NCBI GenBank assembly: GCA_031421855.1 | Contig: JANOPN010000063.1 | Coordinates: 1-33,764, forward strand | Length of the DNA stretch: 33,764 nucleotides | Direction: 5' to 3' | Source: JAAFHN01 sp031421855 | GTDB lineage: Bacteria > Pseudomonadota > Gammaproteobacteria > Burkholderiales > Burkholderiaceae_C | Shown here: positions 1 to 7,574 of the stretch, one piece after another | Layout: each line of letters opens with the position of its first letter | Numbering within the stretch: the first letter of the stretch is position 1 | The notes under the pieces: model-generated | Seen by the model: the letters and a program-made list of their open reading frames with translations, nothing else | Told to the model about the DNA's origin: nothing | Database searches by the model: none | Translations under genes and position numbers: made by a program

Positions 1-231
1 GACATCAAGTTTTGCGCGATCGATGACCCAGGGTGTGAAGCTTGTCAGTGAAGTTGGGTGCGCAGCAGCCGATTCAATGCGAATCGATATGCGCTACTCA
101 ATAGATAGCAACAGACTCCAAGCTCAGCGACGCTTCTATGCAACAAAAAGTGAGCATGGGTCAGACTTTTAAAGTAATTTTTTTGGTTTTCTAGGCCAAA
201 GAGAATGATAATTTAGGACACGGAATTTAAT
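1..231. other. Non-coding region upstream of nrdB
   Basis: I see no convincing coding region here. If nrdA lies upstream, as is usual, its end is outside the window. A GATAAT hexamer at 207-212 preceded by TTGGTT at 183-188 (18-bp spacing) is a weak sigma70-like promoter candidate. AGGACA at 215-220 is the likely ribosome binding site of nrdB. Positions 101-120 match the start of the dispersed repeat family found elsewhere in the window. I looked for paired NrdR boxes and did not find a good match. Confidence 0.4.
101..150 (+). repeat. Possible degenerate copy or fragment of the dispersed repeat
   Basis: The first 20 bases, ATAGATAGCAACAGACTCCA, closely match the start of the dispersed repeat (compare the ctaA copy at 22619). 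After that the match fades, although the stretch ends in CAACAAAAAG, similar to the ATCAAAAAG end of good copies. It lacks the GGTGACC core, so it is either a decayed copy or a 5' fragment. Confidence 0.35.
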
Positions 232-1371
232 ATGCTCAGCTGGGACGAAGAAGTCATCAACATTGCGCCTGTTTCGATTGAGAAGGCGTCAAAACCGACA
301 CCTACGCCAGGGGTCATGGCGGCCGCATCACCGCCCGAGGCAACTCCTGCGGTGCACCGCGTGAATGCCGCTGACAAGCGCATCATCAACGGCAGAACGG
401 ACGTCAATCAACTCGTGCCGTTCAAGTACAAGTGGGCTTGGGAAAAATATTTGGCAACCTGTGCTAACCACTGGATGCCTCAAGAAATCAACATGACGCG
501 TGACATCGCGTTGTGGAAAGATCCCAACGGGTTGACTGAAGATGAGCGGCGGTTAATCAAGCGTAACCTTGGATTTTTTGTGACTGCTGATTCGTTAGCG
601 GCTAACAACATTGTTTTGGGCACATATCGCCACATCACAGCACCCGAATGCCGTCAATTTCTCTTGCGCCAAGCGTTTGAGGAGGCCATCCACACACATG
701 CGTATCAGTACATCGTCGAGTCGTTGGGTTTGGATGAAAGCGAGATATTCAACGCCTACCGCGAGGTCAAGTCGATTCGCGACAAAGACGAGTTTTTGAT
801 TCCGTTCATTGATGCGTTGTCAGATCCGCAATTTAAAACTGGGACACCTGAGACCGACCAAACCCTTTTGCGTTCGTTGATCGTGTTTGCCTGCTTAATG
901 GAAGGCTTATTCTTCTACGTGGGGTTCACGCAGATTTTGGCGCTTGGACGTCAAAACAAAATGACGGGGGCTGCTGAGCAGTACCAGTACATCTTGCGTG
1001 ACGAGTCGATGCATTGCAATTTTGGCATTGACCTGATTAACCAAATCAAACTCGAAAATCCCCATTTGTGGACGCCGCAGTTTCGTGCTGAGATCAAAGA
1101 CTTGTTCATGCAAGCGGTCGAATTGGAGTATCGCTATGCAGAAGACACCATGCCGCGCGGTGTGTTGGGGTTGAACGCATCGATGTTCAAAGGTTACTTG
1201 CGTTACATCGCAAACCGCCGTGCTCAACAAATCGGCTTAGACGTGCTGTTTCCCAGCGAGGAAAACCCGTTTCCTTGGATGAGCGAGATGATCGATCTCA
1301 AGAAGGAACGTAACTTCTTTGAAACTCGTGTGATCGAGTACCAAACAGGTGGTGCATTGTCTTGGGATTGA
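232..1371 (+). CDS. nrdB: Ribonucleoside-diphosphate reductase beta subunit (class I)
   Basis: This is the small subunit of class I ribonucleotide reductase, which houses the di-metal centre and tyrosyl radical used by the alpha subunit to reduce ribonucleotides to deoxyribonucleotides in the cytoplasm. The 379-residue protein shows the expected metal ligands: D120 in a TADSL context, E151 and H154 in FEEAIHTHAY, E224 in CLMEG, and E258 and H261 in RDESMH. Y158, four residues after H154, is the expected radical tyrosine, so this is not a tyrosine-less Ic enzyme. The C-terminal tail carries Y370 followed by a QTGGALSWD peptide, as needed for docking to the alpha subunit. The same LSWD string occurs at the N-terminus (residues 2-5). 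Residues 15-45 form an Ala/Pro-rich linker. The ATG at 232 has AGGACA at 215-220. nrdA presumably precedes it outside the window. Confidence 0.96.
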   Translation: MLSWDEEVINIAPVSIEKASKPTPTPGVMAAASPPEATPAVHRVNAADKRIINGRTDVNQLVPFKYKWAWEKYLATCANHWMPQEINMTRDIALWKDPNGLTEDERRLIKRNLGFFVTADSLAANNIVLGTYRHITAPECRQFLLRQAFEEAIHTHAYQYIVESLGLDESEIFNAYREVKSIRDKDEFLIPFIDALSDPQFKTGTPETDQTLLRSLIVFACLMEGLFFYVGFTQILALGRQNKMTGAAEQYQYILRDESMHCNFGIDLINQIKLENPHLWTPQFRAEIKDLFMQAVELEYRYAEDTMPRGVLGLNASMFKGYLRYIANRRAQQIGLDVLFPSEENPFPWMSEMIDLKKERNFFETRVIEYQTGGALSWD

Positions 1372-1693
1372 ACCATCGACTTGGCATTGCGGGTTTGTAT
1401 TAGTTGAACTATCGATGCAAAGCTTGGCGATGGGTCGCAGATAGCCTGTCTGGCGATTTCAGACCCGAGCTTCGCGCCGTCGGATTTTTTTGATTTGCAC
1501 AGGCTATGGGCTTGACCAGTGGACCGCCCAGCGGGGTCTCGCTGGCAGTTAGGCTTGCAAATCGTTGTGCCACCGACATCGGGCGTTGGCGAGTTTGTGT
1601 TGGTGCGATTGCTCATGAAGCAGTCGCGCGAGCCGCTTGACATGGGTTAACACATGTCAAGTGAGGTCTCTTACTTGTACAAGGAGAATTCAA
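1372..1693. other. Intergenic region between nrdB and the histone H1-like gene
   Basis: This 322-base gap holds no gene I can support. It contains a weak six-base-pair hairpin (CCAGCG at 1528-1533 with CGCTGG at 1540-1545, no T tract), a 9-bp inverted repeat at 1636-1661 and a CTTGTACAAG palindrome at 1674-1683. The last two lie just upstream of the histone-like gene, so the gap probably serves as its control region. Confidence 0.4.
1636..1661. promoter_or_regulatory. 9-bp inverted repeat upstream of the H1-like gene
   Basis: CTTGACATG at 1636-1644 and its exact reverse complement CATGTCAAG at 1653-1661 flank an 8-base spacer. The left arm contains TTGACA, a perfect -35 hexamer, at 1637-1642, so binding of a dimeric regulator here could block a promoter. 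I see no good -10 hexamer at the right spacing. The function is inferred from symmetry and position only. Confidence 0.35.
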
Positions 1694-2287
1694 ATGGCAA
1701 CTGCAAAAAAATCCGTTCCGGCGAAGAAAGCCGCGGCAAAACCGGCCGCACCAGCGAAGAAAGCTGCTGCGCCTGCTAAGAAGGCTGCACCGGCGAAGAA
1801 AGCCGCTGCGCCTGCTAAGAAGGCAGCGCCGGCGAAGAAAGCGGCTGCGCCCGCTAAGAAGGCAGCACCGGCGAAGAAAGCCGCAGCGCCTGCTAAGAAG
1901 GCAGTAGCACCGGCGAAGAAGGCGGCTGCGCCTGCTAAGAAGGCTGCACCGGCGAAGAAAGCCGCAGCGCCAGCTAAGAAAGCAGCGGCACCGGCGAAGA
2001 AAGCGGCTGCGCCCGCTAAGAAGGCTGCACCGGCGAAGAAGGTCGCAGCACCAGCTAAAAAAGCAGCAGCACCGGCGAAGAAAGCCGCTGCCCCAGCCAA
2101 AAAAGCTGCATCGGCAAAAAAAGCGGTGACTAAAGCGGTTGAGAAGAAGCCGGCTGCAAAACAGCCCGCTGCGAAGAAGGCAGCTAAAAAGCCAGCACCT
2201 AAAAAGGCTGCTGCCCCTGCCCCAGCTGCCCAAACCACGCTGAATCCGCAGGCCGCTTGGCCGTTTCCGACGGCAGCGAAGCCCTGA
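1694..2287 (+). CDS. Histone H1-like Ala/Lys/Pro-rich DNA-binding protein
   Basis: This 197-residue, very basic, low-complexity protein is built almost wholly from variants of the units AAAPAKK and AAPAKK, like the C-terminal tail of eukaryotic histone H1 and bacterial H1-like proteins. Such proteins bind DNA non-specifically and help compact the nucleoid. There is no globular domain. The protein ends in a distinct tail, TLNPQAAWPFPTAAKP, which I recall as typical of betaproteobacterial members. The ATG at 1694 is chosen because AAGGAG lies at 1681-1686; an upstream in-frame TTG at 1637 sits inside an inverted repeat and has no binding site. Long open frames on the opposite strand are by-products of the repetitive sequence. 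Repeat number is likely to vary between strains. Confidence 0.85.
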   Translation: MATAKKSVPAKKAAAKPAAPAKKAAAPAKKAAPAKKAAAPAKKAAPAKKAAAPAKKAAPAKKAAAPAKKAVAPAKKAAAPAKKAAPAKKAAAPAKKAAAPAKKAAAPAKKAAPAKKVAAPAKKAAAPAKKAAAPAKKAASAKKAVTKAVEKKPAAKQPAAKKAAKKPAPKKAAAPAPAAQTTLNPQAAWPFPTAAKP

Positions 2288-2306
2288 CCGAACAGCCGTT
2301 CGGATG

Positions 2307-2337
2307 GCCCCGAGGTGGTTGCCTCGGGGCTTTTTTA
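2307..2337 (+). terminator. Rho-independent terminator of the H1-like gene
   Basis: A perfect 9-bp stem (GCCCCGAGG at 2307-2315, CCTCGGGGC at 2322-2330) with a 6-base loop is followed directly by TTTTTTA. It lies 19 bases after the stop codon. The T tract is only on the plus-strand side, so it terminates the H1-like transcript and not the converging kinase gene. Confidence 0.92.
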
Positions 2338-2351
2338 TTGCGCGCGGATTT

Positions 2352-3260
2352 TCACAACGAAGCGATCAGCTCGGCTGCAGCAAATTCGTGATTTTGCCCG
2401 CCTTGGTGCGCTATCTTGATTGCACCAACGGCATTGCCGAGTTGACACGACTTAACCAGCGACCAGCCTTGCTCCAGGCCGTACAACAGACCACCCCGGA
2501 AGGCATCCCCGCAACCCGTGGGGTCGATGACCGAGGTTGCCTTAACGCCGACAACGTGATGCTTGACGCCGTTTTGCCAAACATCGCAGCCCGCGTCGCC
2601 TTGCGTGACCACGAGTCCATCAACTCGCGTGGAAATCTCAGCCAGAGTCCATTCGGTGCGCTGGCAAAGCATGGCTGCTTCGTACTCGTTGACGGTGACC
2701 CAGGTGGCTTTATCAATGAAGCTTTGCAAGTCGCTCCCGTCGAACATGGGCAATCCTTGCCCCGGATCAAAGACAAATCGAATGCCATGCTCTCGCATTT
2801 GATCCGCATGCGTGAGCATCGCATCGCGCCCATCTGGCGAGATGATGCCCAGGCTAAGACCGGGTTGAGGTGTGACGGCAATGTGGTGCGCATGACTCAT
2901 GGCGCCTGGGTGGAACGCCGTGATTTGGTTGTTCTTGCTGTCGGTCATGATCATGGCTTGCGCTGTGTGCGCCTGCGCTTGCATTTGCACCGCTGACGTT
3001 GACACGCCCCACGACGACAGGCGCGACAAATAGTCACCACCGTCGTGACCCAGTGCAGCCACCACAATGGGGTCCCCACCCAAAAGGCGCAAACTGTAGG
3101 CAATGTTTCCGGCGCAGCCGCCATATTCGCGGCGCAACGTCGGCACCAAGAACGACACACTCAACTGAGACAAGCTCTCAGGCAAAATTTGTTGGCTGAA
3201 TTCGCCCTCAAACTGCATGATGGTGTCAAAAGCCAATGAACCACAAATCACAACCGACAT
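2352..3260 (-). CDS. PfkB-family carbohydrate/adenosine-type kinase
   Basis: This 302-residue ribokinase/PfkB-fold sugar or nucleoside kinase transfers phosphate from ATP to a hydroxyl group in the cytoplasm. The N-terminal substrate-binding motif is visible as YGGCAGNIAYSL around residues 46-57. The C-terminal PfkB signature DPTGCGDAFRGG spans residues 246-257, with D252 as the expected catalytic base. Adenosine kinase-like members of this subfamily are often annotated in Burkholderiales, but the substrate cannot be fixed from sequence alone. It lies 21 bases downstream of the DUF3426 gene on the same strand, with GAGG about 7 bases before the ATG, so it is probably cotranscribed with prmA and the DUF3426 gene. 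Confidence 0.85.
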   Translation of the reverse strand: MSVVICGSLAFDTIMQFEGEFSQQILPESLSQLSVSFLVPTLRREYGGCAGNIAYSLRLLGGDPIVVAALGHDGGDYLSRLSSWGVSTSAVQMQAQAHTAQAMIMTDSKNNQITAFHPGAMSHAHHIAVTPQPGLSLGIISPDGRDAMLTHADQMREHGIRFVFDPGQGLPMFDGSDLQSFIDKATWVTVNEYEAAMLCQRTEWTLAEISTRVDGLVVTQGDAGCDVWQNGVKHHVVGVKATSVIDPTGCGDAFRGGLLYGLEQGWSLVKSCQLGNAVGAIKIAHQGGQNHEFAAAELIASL

Positions 3261-3281
3261 ATTGATGCCTCGATCTCAGAG

Positions 3282-4160
3282 TTAGGGATAGAACGCGAAA
3301 AGGCGGTAGCCTGAAATGCGCTTGACGGGTGAGCCATTGGGCTCACGCAAGGTGAATATCAAGTTGGCTGCGTGTTCGCTATTGGATGCCATGCTTGCTC
3401 TTAACAGGCCAAACTCGGCCGGCGTGAACACCCGTTTGAGTACCGTTTGCTCTTGCGCATCTTGCAGGCTTAACTCGACGCTGGGTGCAGCGATGGGCGT
3501 TGGTGCATTGCTGCGCAAATTGAAGGTTAGTCGGTACCCTGCCGCGCCGATTTCGGTGACGGCAAACGAATCAATCACGATGGAGTCGACCGATCGAAGC
3601 GGCTCTAGCGTGCAGCCAGCGAACGCGCAAGCCTGCTCAATCGGACCCGCCAAAGCGGGGTGATGTGCGGCGATCAGGCTGCGCTGCTGCCAAACGAGTT
3701 GCCCAGCCAGCACAAGCGCAAAGACAACGGCAACGAATCCCCATAGCCACGAAGCCAATCGACTTGCTTCAGGTGGCTTGGCTTGAATGAACGACACGGC
3801 AGGCATGGCTTGCAAGTCAAGTGGCATGTCTGGGTGCAAACTCGGTTTGGGATCAACTTCCGCCGTCGGCAGGTCTTCAAGAACCGTTTCGCTAGTAGTA
3901 GGTTCAACCCCAATCGCTGTAGGTGTTGACACCGGTTCAACGGTTTGCGATAGATCTGCGTCGGTCAAGGCATCCGTGGATTGCACAAGCCCACCTGTTG
4001 ACTCAGCCGTGTGAATCTCTGCCTCGCTGCGAAGCGCGAGTTGCGCGTCAAAAACTTGATGACATTGGCCGCAGCGCACCCAGCCTTGAGAGATTCGCAA
4101 TTGGTCTTCGACCACCCGGAACAGGGTGCCGCACGCGGGGCATTGGGTGATGGCTGTCAT
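3282..4160 (-). CDS. Zinc-ribbon and DUF3426 membrane protein
   Basis: This 292-residue protein starts with an MJ0042-type zinc ribbon: C7 and C10 in QCPACG, C30 and C33 in VRCGQC. A low-complexity acidic/Thr/Pro linker follows, then one transmembrane helix at about residues 135-158, and a C-terminal domain of the DUF3426 type. It is expected to be an inner-membrane protein with the zinc ribbon in the cytoplasm; the function is unknown. I start it at ATG 4160 because that puts the first Cys at residue 7, as usual for the family; a TTG three codons upstream is also possible. It follows prmA by 58 bases on the same strand, a pairing that is common in this order. Confidence 0.85.
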   Translation of the reverse strand: MTAITQCPACGTLFRVVEDQLRISQGWVRCGQCHQVFDAQLALRSEAEIHTAESTGGLVQSTDALTDADLSQTVEPVSTPTAIGVEPTTSETVLEDLPTAEVDPKPSLHPDMPLDLQAMPAVSFIQAKPPEASRLASWLWGFVAVVFALVLAGQLVWQQRSLIAAHHPALAGPIEQACAFAGCTLEPLRSVDSIVIDSFAVTEIGAAGYRLTFNLRSNAPTPIAAPSVELSLQDAQEQTVLKRVFTPAEFGLLRASMASNSEHAANLIFTLREPNGSPVKRISGYRLFAFYP

Positions 4161-4218
4161 TGACCGCAATTGTAGGGTCGTGGCACGTGCGCTGAGGTAG
4201 CGACTGGGCTGGTGTTAA

Positions 4219-5163
4219 TCACGGTCGCAGGCGCTTTGCAGTCATCAAAACCCATCCTTCTTGCTCGTCCGTCACATCCAAGGCGACCCACGGCTCGTAA
4301 GCGGCTTTGAGTTCATCAACCTGCCGCGACAAAATGCCCGCCAAGATCAGATGTCCGTCCAGCTTGACGTGGCTGCAAAGCAAAGGCGCAAGCACTTTCA
4401 ACGGGGTTGCCAAAATGTTTGCCAAAACCACCGTGTAGTGGCCGTTGGCCGTCTCGGGCAGGCCAGTTTGCATCGCAACCGCGTTGCTTTCGGCATTGAT
4501 GCGGCTCGACTCCACTGCGCTTGGGTCCAGATCAACCGCGTCGATTGAGACGGCGTGTCCATGGTGTTTCGCCCACAAACCTGCCGCCATCGCAAGTACG
4601 CCCGAGCCGCAGCCGTAATCCAACACGCGCATGCCATCGTTCGATTGACTTGATGCATGCTGTGACAATTGGTTGCGGTAAGTGGATGATGATAGCCACT
4701 GGAGGCACATCCGCGTTGTGGGGTGGGTTCCTGTGCCAAAGGCCAATCCGGGGTCTAGCCGTAAAAATAACTTGGCTTGATCGGGCGGCTCATGCCAAGT
4801 CGGCACGATCCAAAAGTCCGGGGTGATCTCTATGGGTTCAAACTGTGACTGCGTCAGGCGCACCCAGTCTTGCTCGGGCACGGTTTTGATCGCCATGTCA
4901 ACCAATGGCGGTGAATCGCCTCGTGACAAGCAAGCCGCGCGCGCCAGCTCGGCGCTGGCTTGGGACTCAAACAGTGCGGTGACGACCGAACTGGCCCAAC
5001 CTGCTGCTGGCGCTGGCATATCAGGCTCGCCAAACATGGCCGCCTCCAGCTCCGTCGCTGCCAACGCGTCCTCGACCGACACACTCAAAGCGCCTAATGC
5101 TTCAAGAGCATCGCACAGGGATTCAACTTGCGATTCGGTGCATTTTGTCGTCCAGTCGACCAT
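4219..5163 (-). CDS. prmA: Ribosomal protein L11 methyltransferase
   Basis: PrmA trimethylates lysines and the N-terminus of ribosomal protein L11 using S-adenosylmethionine. The 314-residue protein has the conserved LDPGLAFGTGTHPTTRMCL region beginning at about residue 137, SAM-binding motif I (VLDYGCGSGVLAMAAG, glycines at 184-188), and the NILATPL motif near residue 250. A short hydrophilic insert (about residues 163-177, rich in Gln and Ser) sits just before motif I and makes it slightly longer than the typical 290-300 residues. AAGG lies about 7 bases before the ATG. It is the first gene of a likely prmA-DUF3426-kinase transcript and diverges from the TonB-like gene. Confidence 0.95.
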   Translation of the reverse strand: MVDWTTKCTESQVESLCDALEALGALSVSVEDALAATELEAAMFGEPDMPAPAAGWASSVVTALFESQASAELARAACLSRGDSPPLVDMAIKTVPEQDWVRLTQSQFEPIEITPDFWIVPTWHEPPDQAKLFLRLDPGLAFGTGTHPTTRMCLQWLSSSTYRNQLSQHASSQSNDGMRVLDYGCGSGVLAMAAGLWAKHHGHAVSIDAVDLDPSAVESSRINAESNAVAMQTGLPETANGHYTVVLANILATPLKVLAPLLCSHVKLDGHLILAGILSRQVDELKAAYEPWVALDVTDEQEGWVLMTAKRLRP

Positions 5164-5259
5164 TTGTTGCCTTTGTAGTTCATGCCAAATCAGTTGATTG
5201 TTCCACCGATAAGGGTTTTTTCAGGAGGATCTAGGGCATTTCCTTAAATTATTGGGAAC

Positions 5260-5279
5260 TTCCGATTTTAAAATCGGAA
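5260..5279. promoter_or_regulatory. Perfect 20-bp palindrome between prmA and the TonB-like gene
   Basis: TTCCGATTTTAAAATCGGAA is its own reverse complement over all 20 bases. It lies 97 bases before prmA and 58 bases before the ATG of the TonB-like gene, in a divergent promoter region. The position and symmetry suit an operator for a dimeric regulator controlling one or both genes. The regulator is unknown and I do not match it confidently to a known box. Confidence 0.5.
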
Positions 5280-5337
5280 ACATTTCACACAATTGGGACA
5301 TCGCAAAATTGCGGTAGTCTGGTTTGAGGGCAAAAGC

Positions 5338-6147
5338 ATGGGTAAGCGGATCGTTTCACGGGTTATTGGTCTTGAGATTTCGGCGAGTCTGCGCTTAAAC
5401 GCGTTGTTTGTTGCGACCATGTTGGCATCTGGCGCGGCGCTTGCGCAATCTGCTGCGTCGCCGGTTGCTGCGGCGAGCGAGGCTAATTTGAGCGATGCCG
5501 TGAAGAAACAGGCTGCCAGTCCGTACAAGTGGATTTTGTTGAATAACACCACGCGTGCGCCGAAAAAGGAAACGCCGAAAGAGCCCGCGCCCAGCGCGGC
5601 TGCGGCTGCGGCTGCGGCTGCGGCTGCGCCGGCAACCGCTTCGGCTGGTAACAGTGCCTCAGCGGCATTGGCTGCCGCAGCTCGCCGGGCTGACGTGGCT
5701 GAGGTCGCACGTGTTGCCGCGGCCGCGAGTGCCGCTGCGGCGGCCGCGCCTGTTGTAGTGGCCCGGGCACCCGCGCCCGTCGTCGCTGCGCCAGTGGCTC
5801 CGCCGCCGCCGCCGCCCACTCCAGCCCCTGTTGTCGCGGCTGTTGCGCCCAAACCCGTGGTCGCGCCGCCGCCTCCACCACCACCTCCAAAAGTCAATAC
5901 TGAATTGGTTGTCGTGACGCAGGTTGAGCCCAAGCTGACACCATCAATATTGCGTGACATCACCCAGGGCAGCGTTAAAGTGTCGTTCACGGTTAACCCA
6001 GACGGCAGCACGGCCGATGTCAAAGTTGACAGCTCCACAGCGCGCGTACTCAACAACCCCGTCATCGCTGCCGTTCGCGATTGGAAATACAAGCCGATTG
6101 ACATTGCGCAGCGCACCGAAATCGAGCTGGCGTTCAAGTTTGACTAG
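5338..6147 (+). CDS. TonB C-terminal domain protein with Ala/Pro-rich spacer
   Basis: The 269-residue protein begins with a basic segment and a hydrophobic signal or anchor sequence ending in SGAALA-QS (about residue 36). A long alanine-rich stretch (about residues 75-145) and proline-rich stretches (two PPPPPP-type runs between 150 and 190) follow, and then a TonB-like C-terminal domain (about 190-269) with VKVSFTVNPDGSTADVKV and AAVRDWKYKP. TonB proteins span the periplasm and pass energy from ExbBD to outer-membrane receptors; no exbB or exbD lies nearby, so a true energy-transducing role is unproven. I start at ATG 5338, preceded by GAGGG at 5326-5330, rather than at the upstream TTG at 5293. 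The gene is on the opposite strand to its accC and prmA neighbours and is closed by a shared bidirectional terminator. Confidence 0.82.
   Translation: MGKRIVSRVIGLEISASLRLNALFVATMLASGAALAQSAASPVAAASEANLSDAVKKQAASPYKWILLNNTTRAPKKETPKEPAPSAAAAAAAAAAAPATASAGNSASAALAAAARRADVAEVARVAAAASAAAAAAPVVVARAPAPVVAAPVAPPPPPPTPAPVVAAVAPKPVVAPPPPPPPPKVNTELVVVTQVEPKLTPSILRDITQGSVKVSFTVNPDGSTADVKVDSSTARVLNNPVIAAVRDWKYKPIDIAQRTEIELAFKFD
5596..5628 (+). repeat. GCGGCT hexanucleotide tandem repeat in the TonB-like gene
   Basis: Five GCGGCT units plus a partial unit encode an uninterrupted poly-alanine run. Because the unit is two codons long, slippage would change the length of the periplasmic spacer without shifting the frame. 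Confidence 0.8.
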
Positions 6148-6171
6148 AACGCAGCTACGCGTCAGACGAAC

Positions 6172-6205
6172 AAAAAAGCCCTTGAAATCAAGGGCTTTTT
6201 TGTTT
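6172..6205. terminator. Bidirectional terminator between the TonB-like gene and accC
   Basis: GCCCTTG at 6178-6184 pairs with CAAGGGC at 6189-6195 across a 4-base loop. The stem is flanked by AAAAAA at 6172-6177 and TTTTTTG at 6196-6202. It has a T tract on both strands, so it can end both the TonB-like transcript (plus) and the accB-accC transcript (minus). It lies 25 bases past the stop of the TonB-like gene and 16 bases past the accC stop. Confidence 0.92.
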
Positions 6206-6220
6206 TGGACACAGCAAAGT

Positions 6221-7570
6221 TCAGCGTTTTCGGTGGGTTAACCACTCTTCCAAGTAGTGGATGTTGGTGCCACCGGTGCCAAAGCCGCTGTCGGCCATCA
6301 TGTCGCGGTGCAGGGCAATGTTGGTTGAAATGCCTTCAACGACCATCTCAGCCAGCGCGGTTCGCATGCGAGCGATCGCGTGTTCGCGGGTGTCGCCATA
6401 CACGATCACTTTACCAATCATGCTGTCGTAGTTTGGTGGAACCACGTAGTTGGTGTACGCATGGGAGTCCACCCGCACGCCGGGTCCGCCGGGTGGGTGC
6501 CACATGGTGATTTTGCCCGGCGAGGGCGTGAACTTATACGGGTCTTCCGCGTTGATTCGACATTCGATCGCGTGCCCTTTGAACTCGATACTGCGCTGGG
6601 TGAATGGCAGTTTTTCACCGTAGGCAACGCGAATTTGGGTTTTGACAATGTCAACGCCAGTCGTCATCTCAGTGACTGGGTGCTCCACTTGCACCCGCGT
6701 GTTCATCTCGATGAAGTAAAACTCACCCCGCTCGAACAAAAACTCGAACGTGCCTGCGCCTCGGTAGCCAATTTTCTTGCAAGCGGCCGCGCAGCGGTCA
6801 CCGATTCGCTCAATCAGTTTGCGCGGGATGCCGGGCGCGGGCGCTTCCTCAATCACTTTTTGGTGGCGGCGCTGCATGGAGCAGTCGCGCTCACCCAGCC
6901 AAACCACATTTTTATGCTGGTCGGCAATGATTTGAATCTCGATGTGACGCGGGTCTTGGAGGAATTTCTCCAGATACACCTCTGGGTTGCCAAATGCCGC
7001 CCCAGCTTCGGCGCGGGTGGTTTGCACGGCATGGATCAACGCCGCTTCGGTGTGTACCACCCGCATACCCCGCCCGCCACCGCCGCCTGAGGCCTTGATG
7101 ATGACCGGATAGCCTACTTTTTTGGCAATCGCGCGAATCTGCCCGGGGTCGTCTGGCAAAGCACCTTCGGAGCCCGGAACGGTCGGCACGCCTGCGCGAA
7201 TCATGGCTTGCTTGGCCGAGACTTTGTCGCCCATCAGTCGGATTGACTCGGCCGTTGGCCCAATGAATTTGAAGCCCGACTTTTCAACCCGCTCCGCAAA
7301 CGCGGCGTTTTCGCTGAGAAATCCGTATCCGGGGTGAATTGCCTCGGCGTCGGTCACTTCCGCCGTTGAGATGATCGCGGGCATGTTGAGGTAGCTCAAG
7401 CTTGACGCTGCGGGCCCAATGCACACGGCTTCGTCGGCCAGCTTGACGTATTTGGCATCGCGGTCGGCCTCTGAGTAGACCATCACTGCGCGAATGCCCA
7501 TTTCCCGGCACGCACGCTGAATTCGCAGCGCGATCTCGCCTCGGTTGGCGATCAGTATTTTCTTGAACAT
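6221..7570 (-). CDS. accC: Acetyl-CoA carboxylase, biotin carboxylase subunit
   Basis: AccC carboxylates the biotin carried by AccB with ATP and bicarbonate, the first half of malonyl-CoA formation for fatty acid synthesis. The 449-residue length matches the family. It begins with the typical MFKKILIANRGEIALRI. The ATP-grasp glycine-rich loop SGGGGGRGMRVV starts at residue 161, with K116 and K159 as expected ATP-binding lysines. The active-site stretch EMNTRVQVEHPVTE includes E288, N290 and R292. It follows accB by 4 bases on the same strand, the usual accBC operon, and ends at a bidirectional terminator. In many relatives prmA follows directly; here a TonB-like gene on the other strand lies between them. 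Confidence 0.98.
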   Translation of the reverse strand: MFKKILIANRGEIALRIQRACREMGIRAVMVYSEADRDAKYVKLADEAVCIGPAASSLSYLNMPAIISTAEVTDAEAIHPGYGFLSENAAFAERVEKSGFKFIGPTAESIRLMGDKVSAKQAMIRAGVPTVPGSEGALPDDPGQIRAIAKKVGYPVIIKASGGGGGRGMRVVHTEAALIHAVQTTRAEAGAAFGNPEVYLEKFLQDPRHIEIQIIADQHKNVVWLGERDCSMQRRHQKVIEEAPAPGIPRKLIERIGDRCAAACKKIGYRGAGTFEFLFERGEFYFIEMNTRVQVEHPVTEMTTGVDIVKTQIRVAYGEKLPFTQRSIEFKGHAIECRINAEDPYKFTPSPGKITMWHPPGGPGVRVDSHAYTNYVVPPNYDSMIGKVIVYGDTREHAIARMRTALAEMVVEGISTNIALHRDMMADSGFGTGGTNIHYLEEWLTHRKR

Positions 7571-7574
7571 GAAC

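Noticed and set aside
1..231. NrdR boxes or the end of nrdA before nrdB
   Set aside because: I found no pair of sites matching the NrdR consensus and no reading frame with an NrdA-like C-terminus.
1613..2238. Two long minus-strand reading frames opposite the H1-like gene
   Set aside because: They are mirror images of a GC-rich, highly repetitive gene and encode only Phe/Ala/Gly or Arg/Cys/Ser repeats; the plus-strand gene has the start site, tail and terminator.
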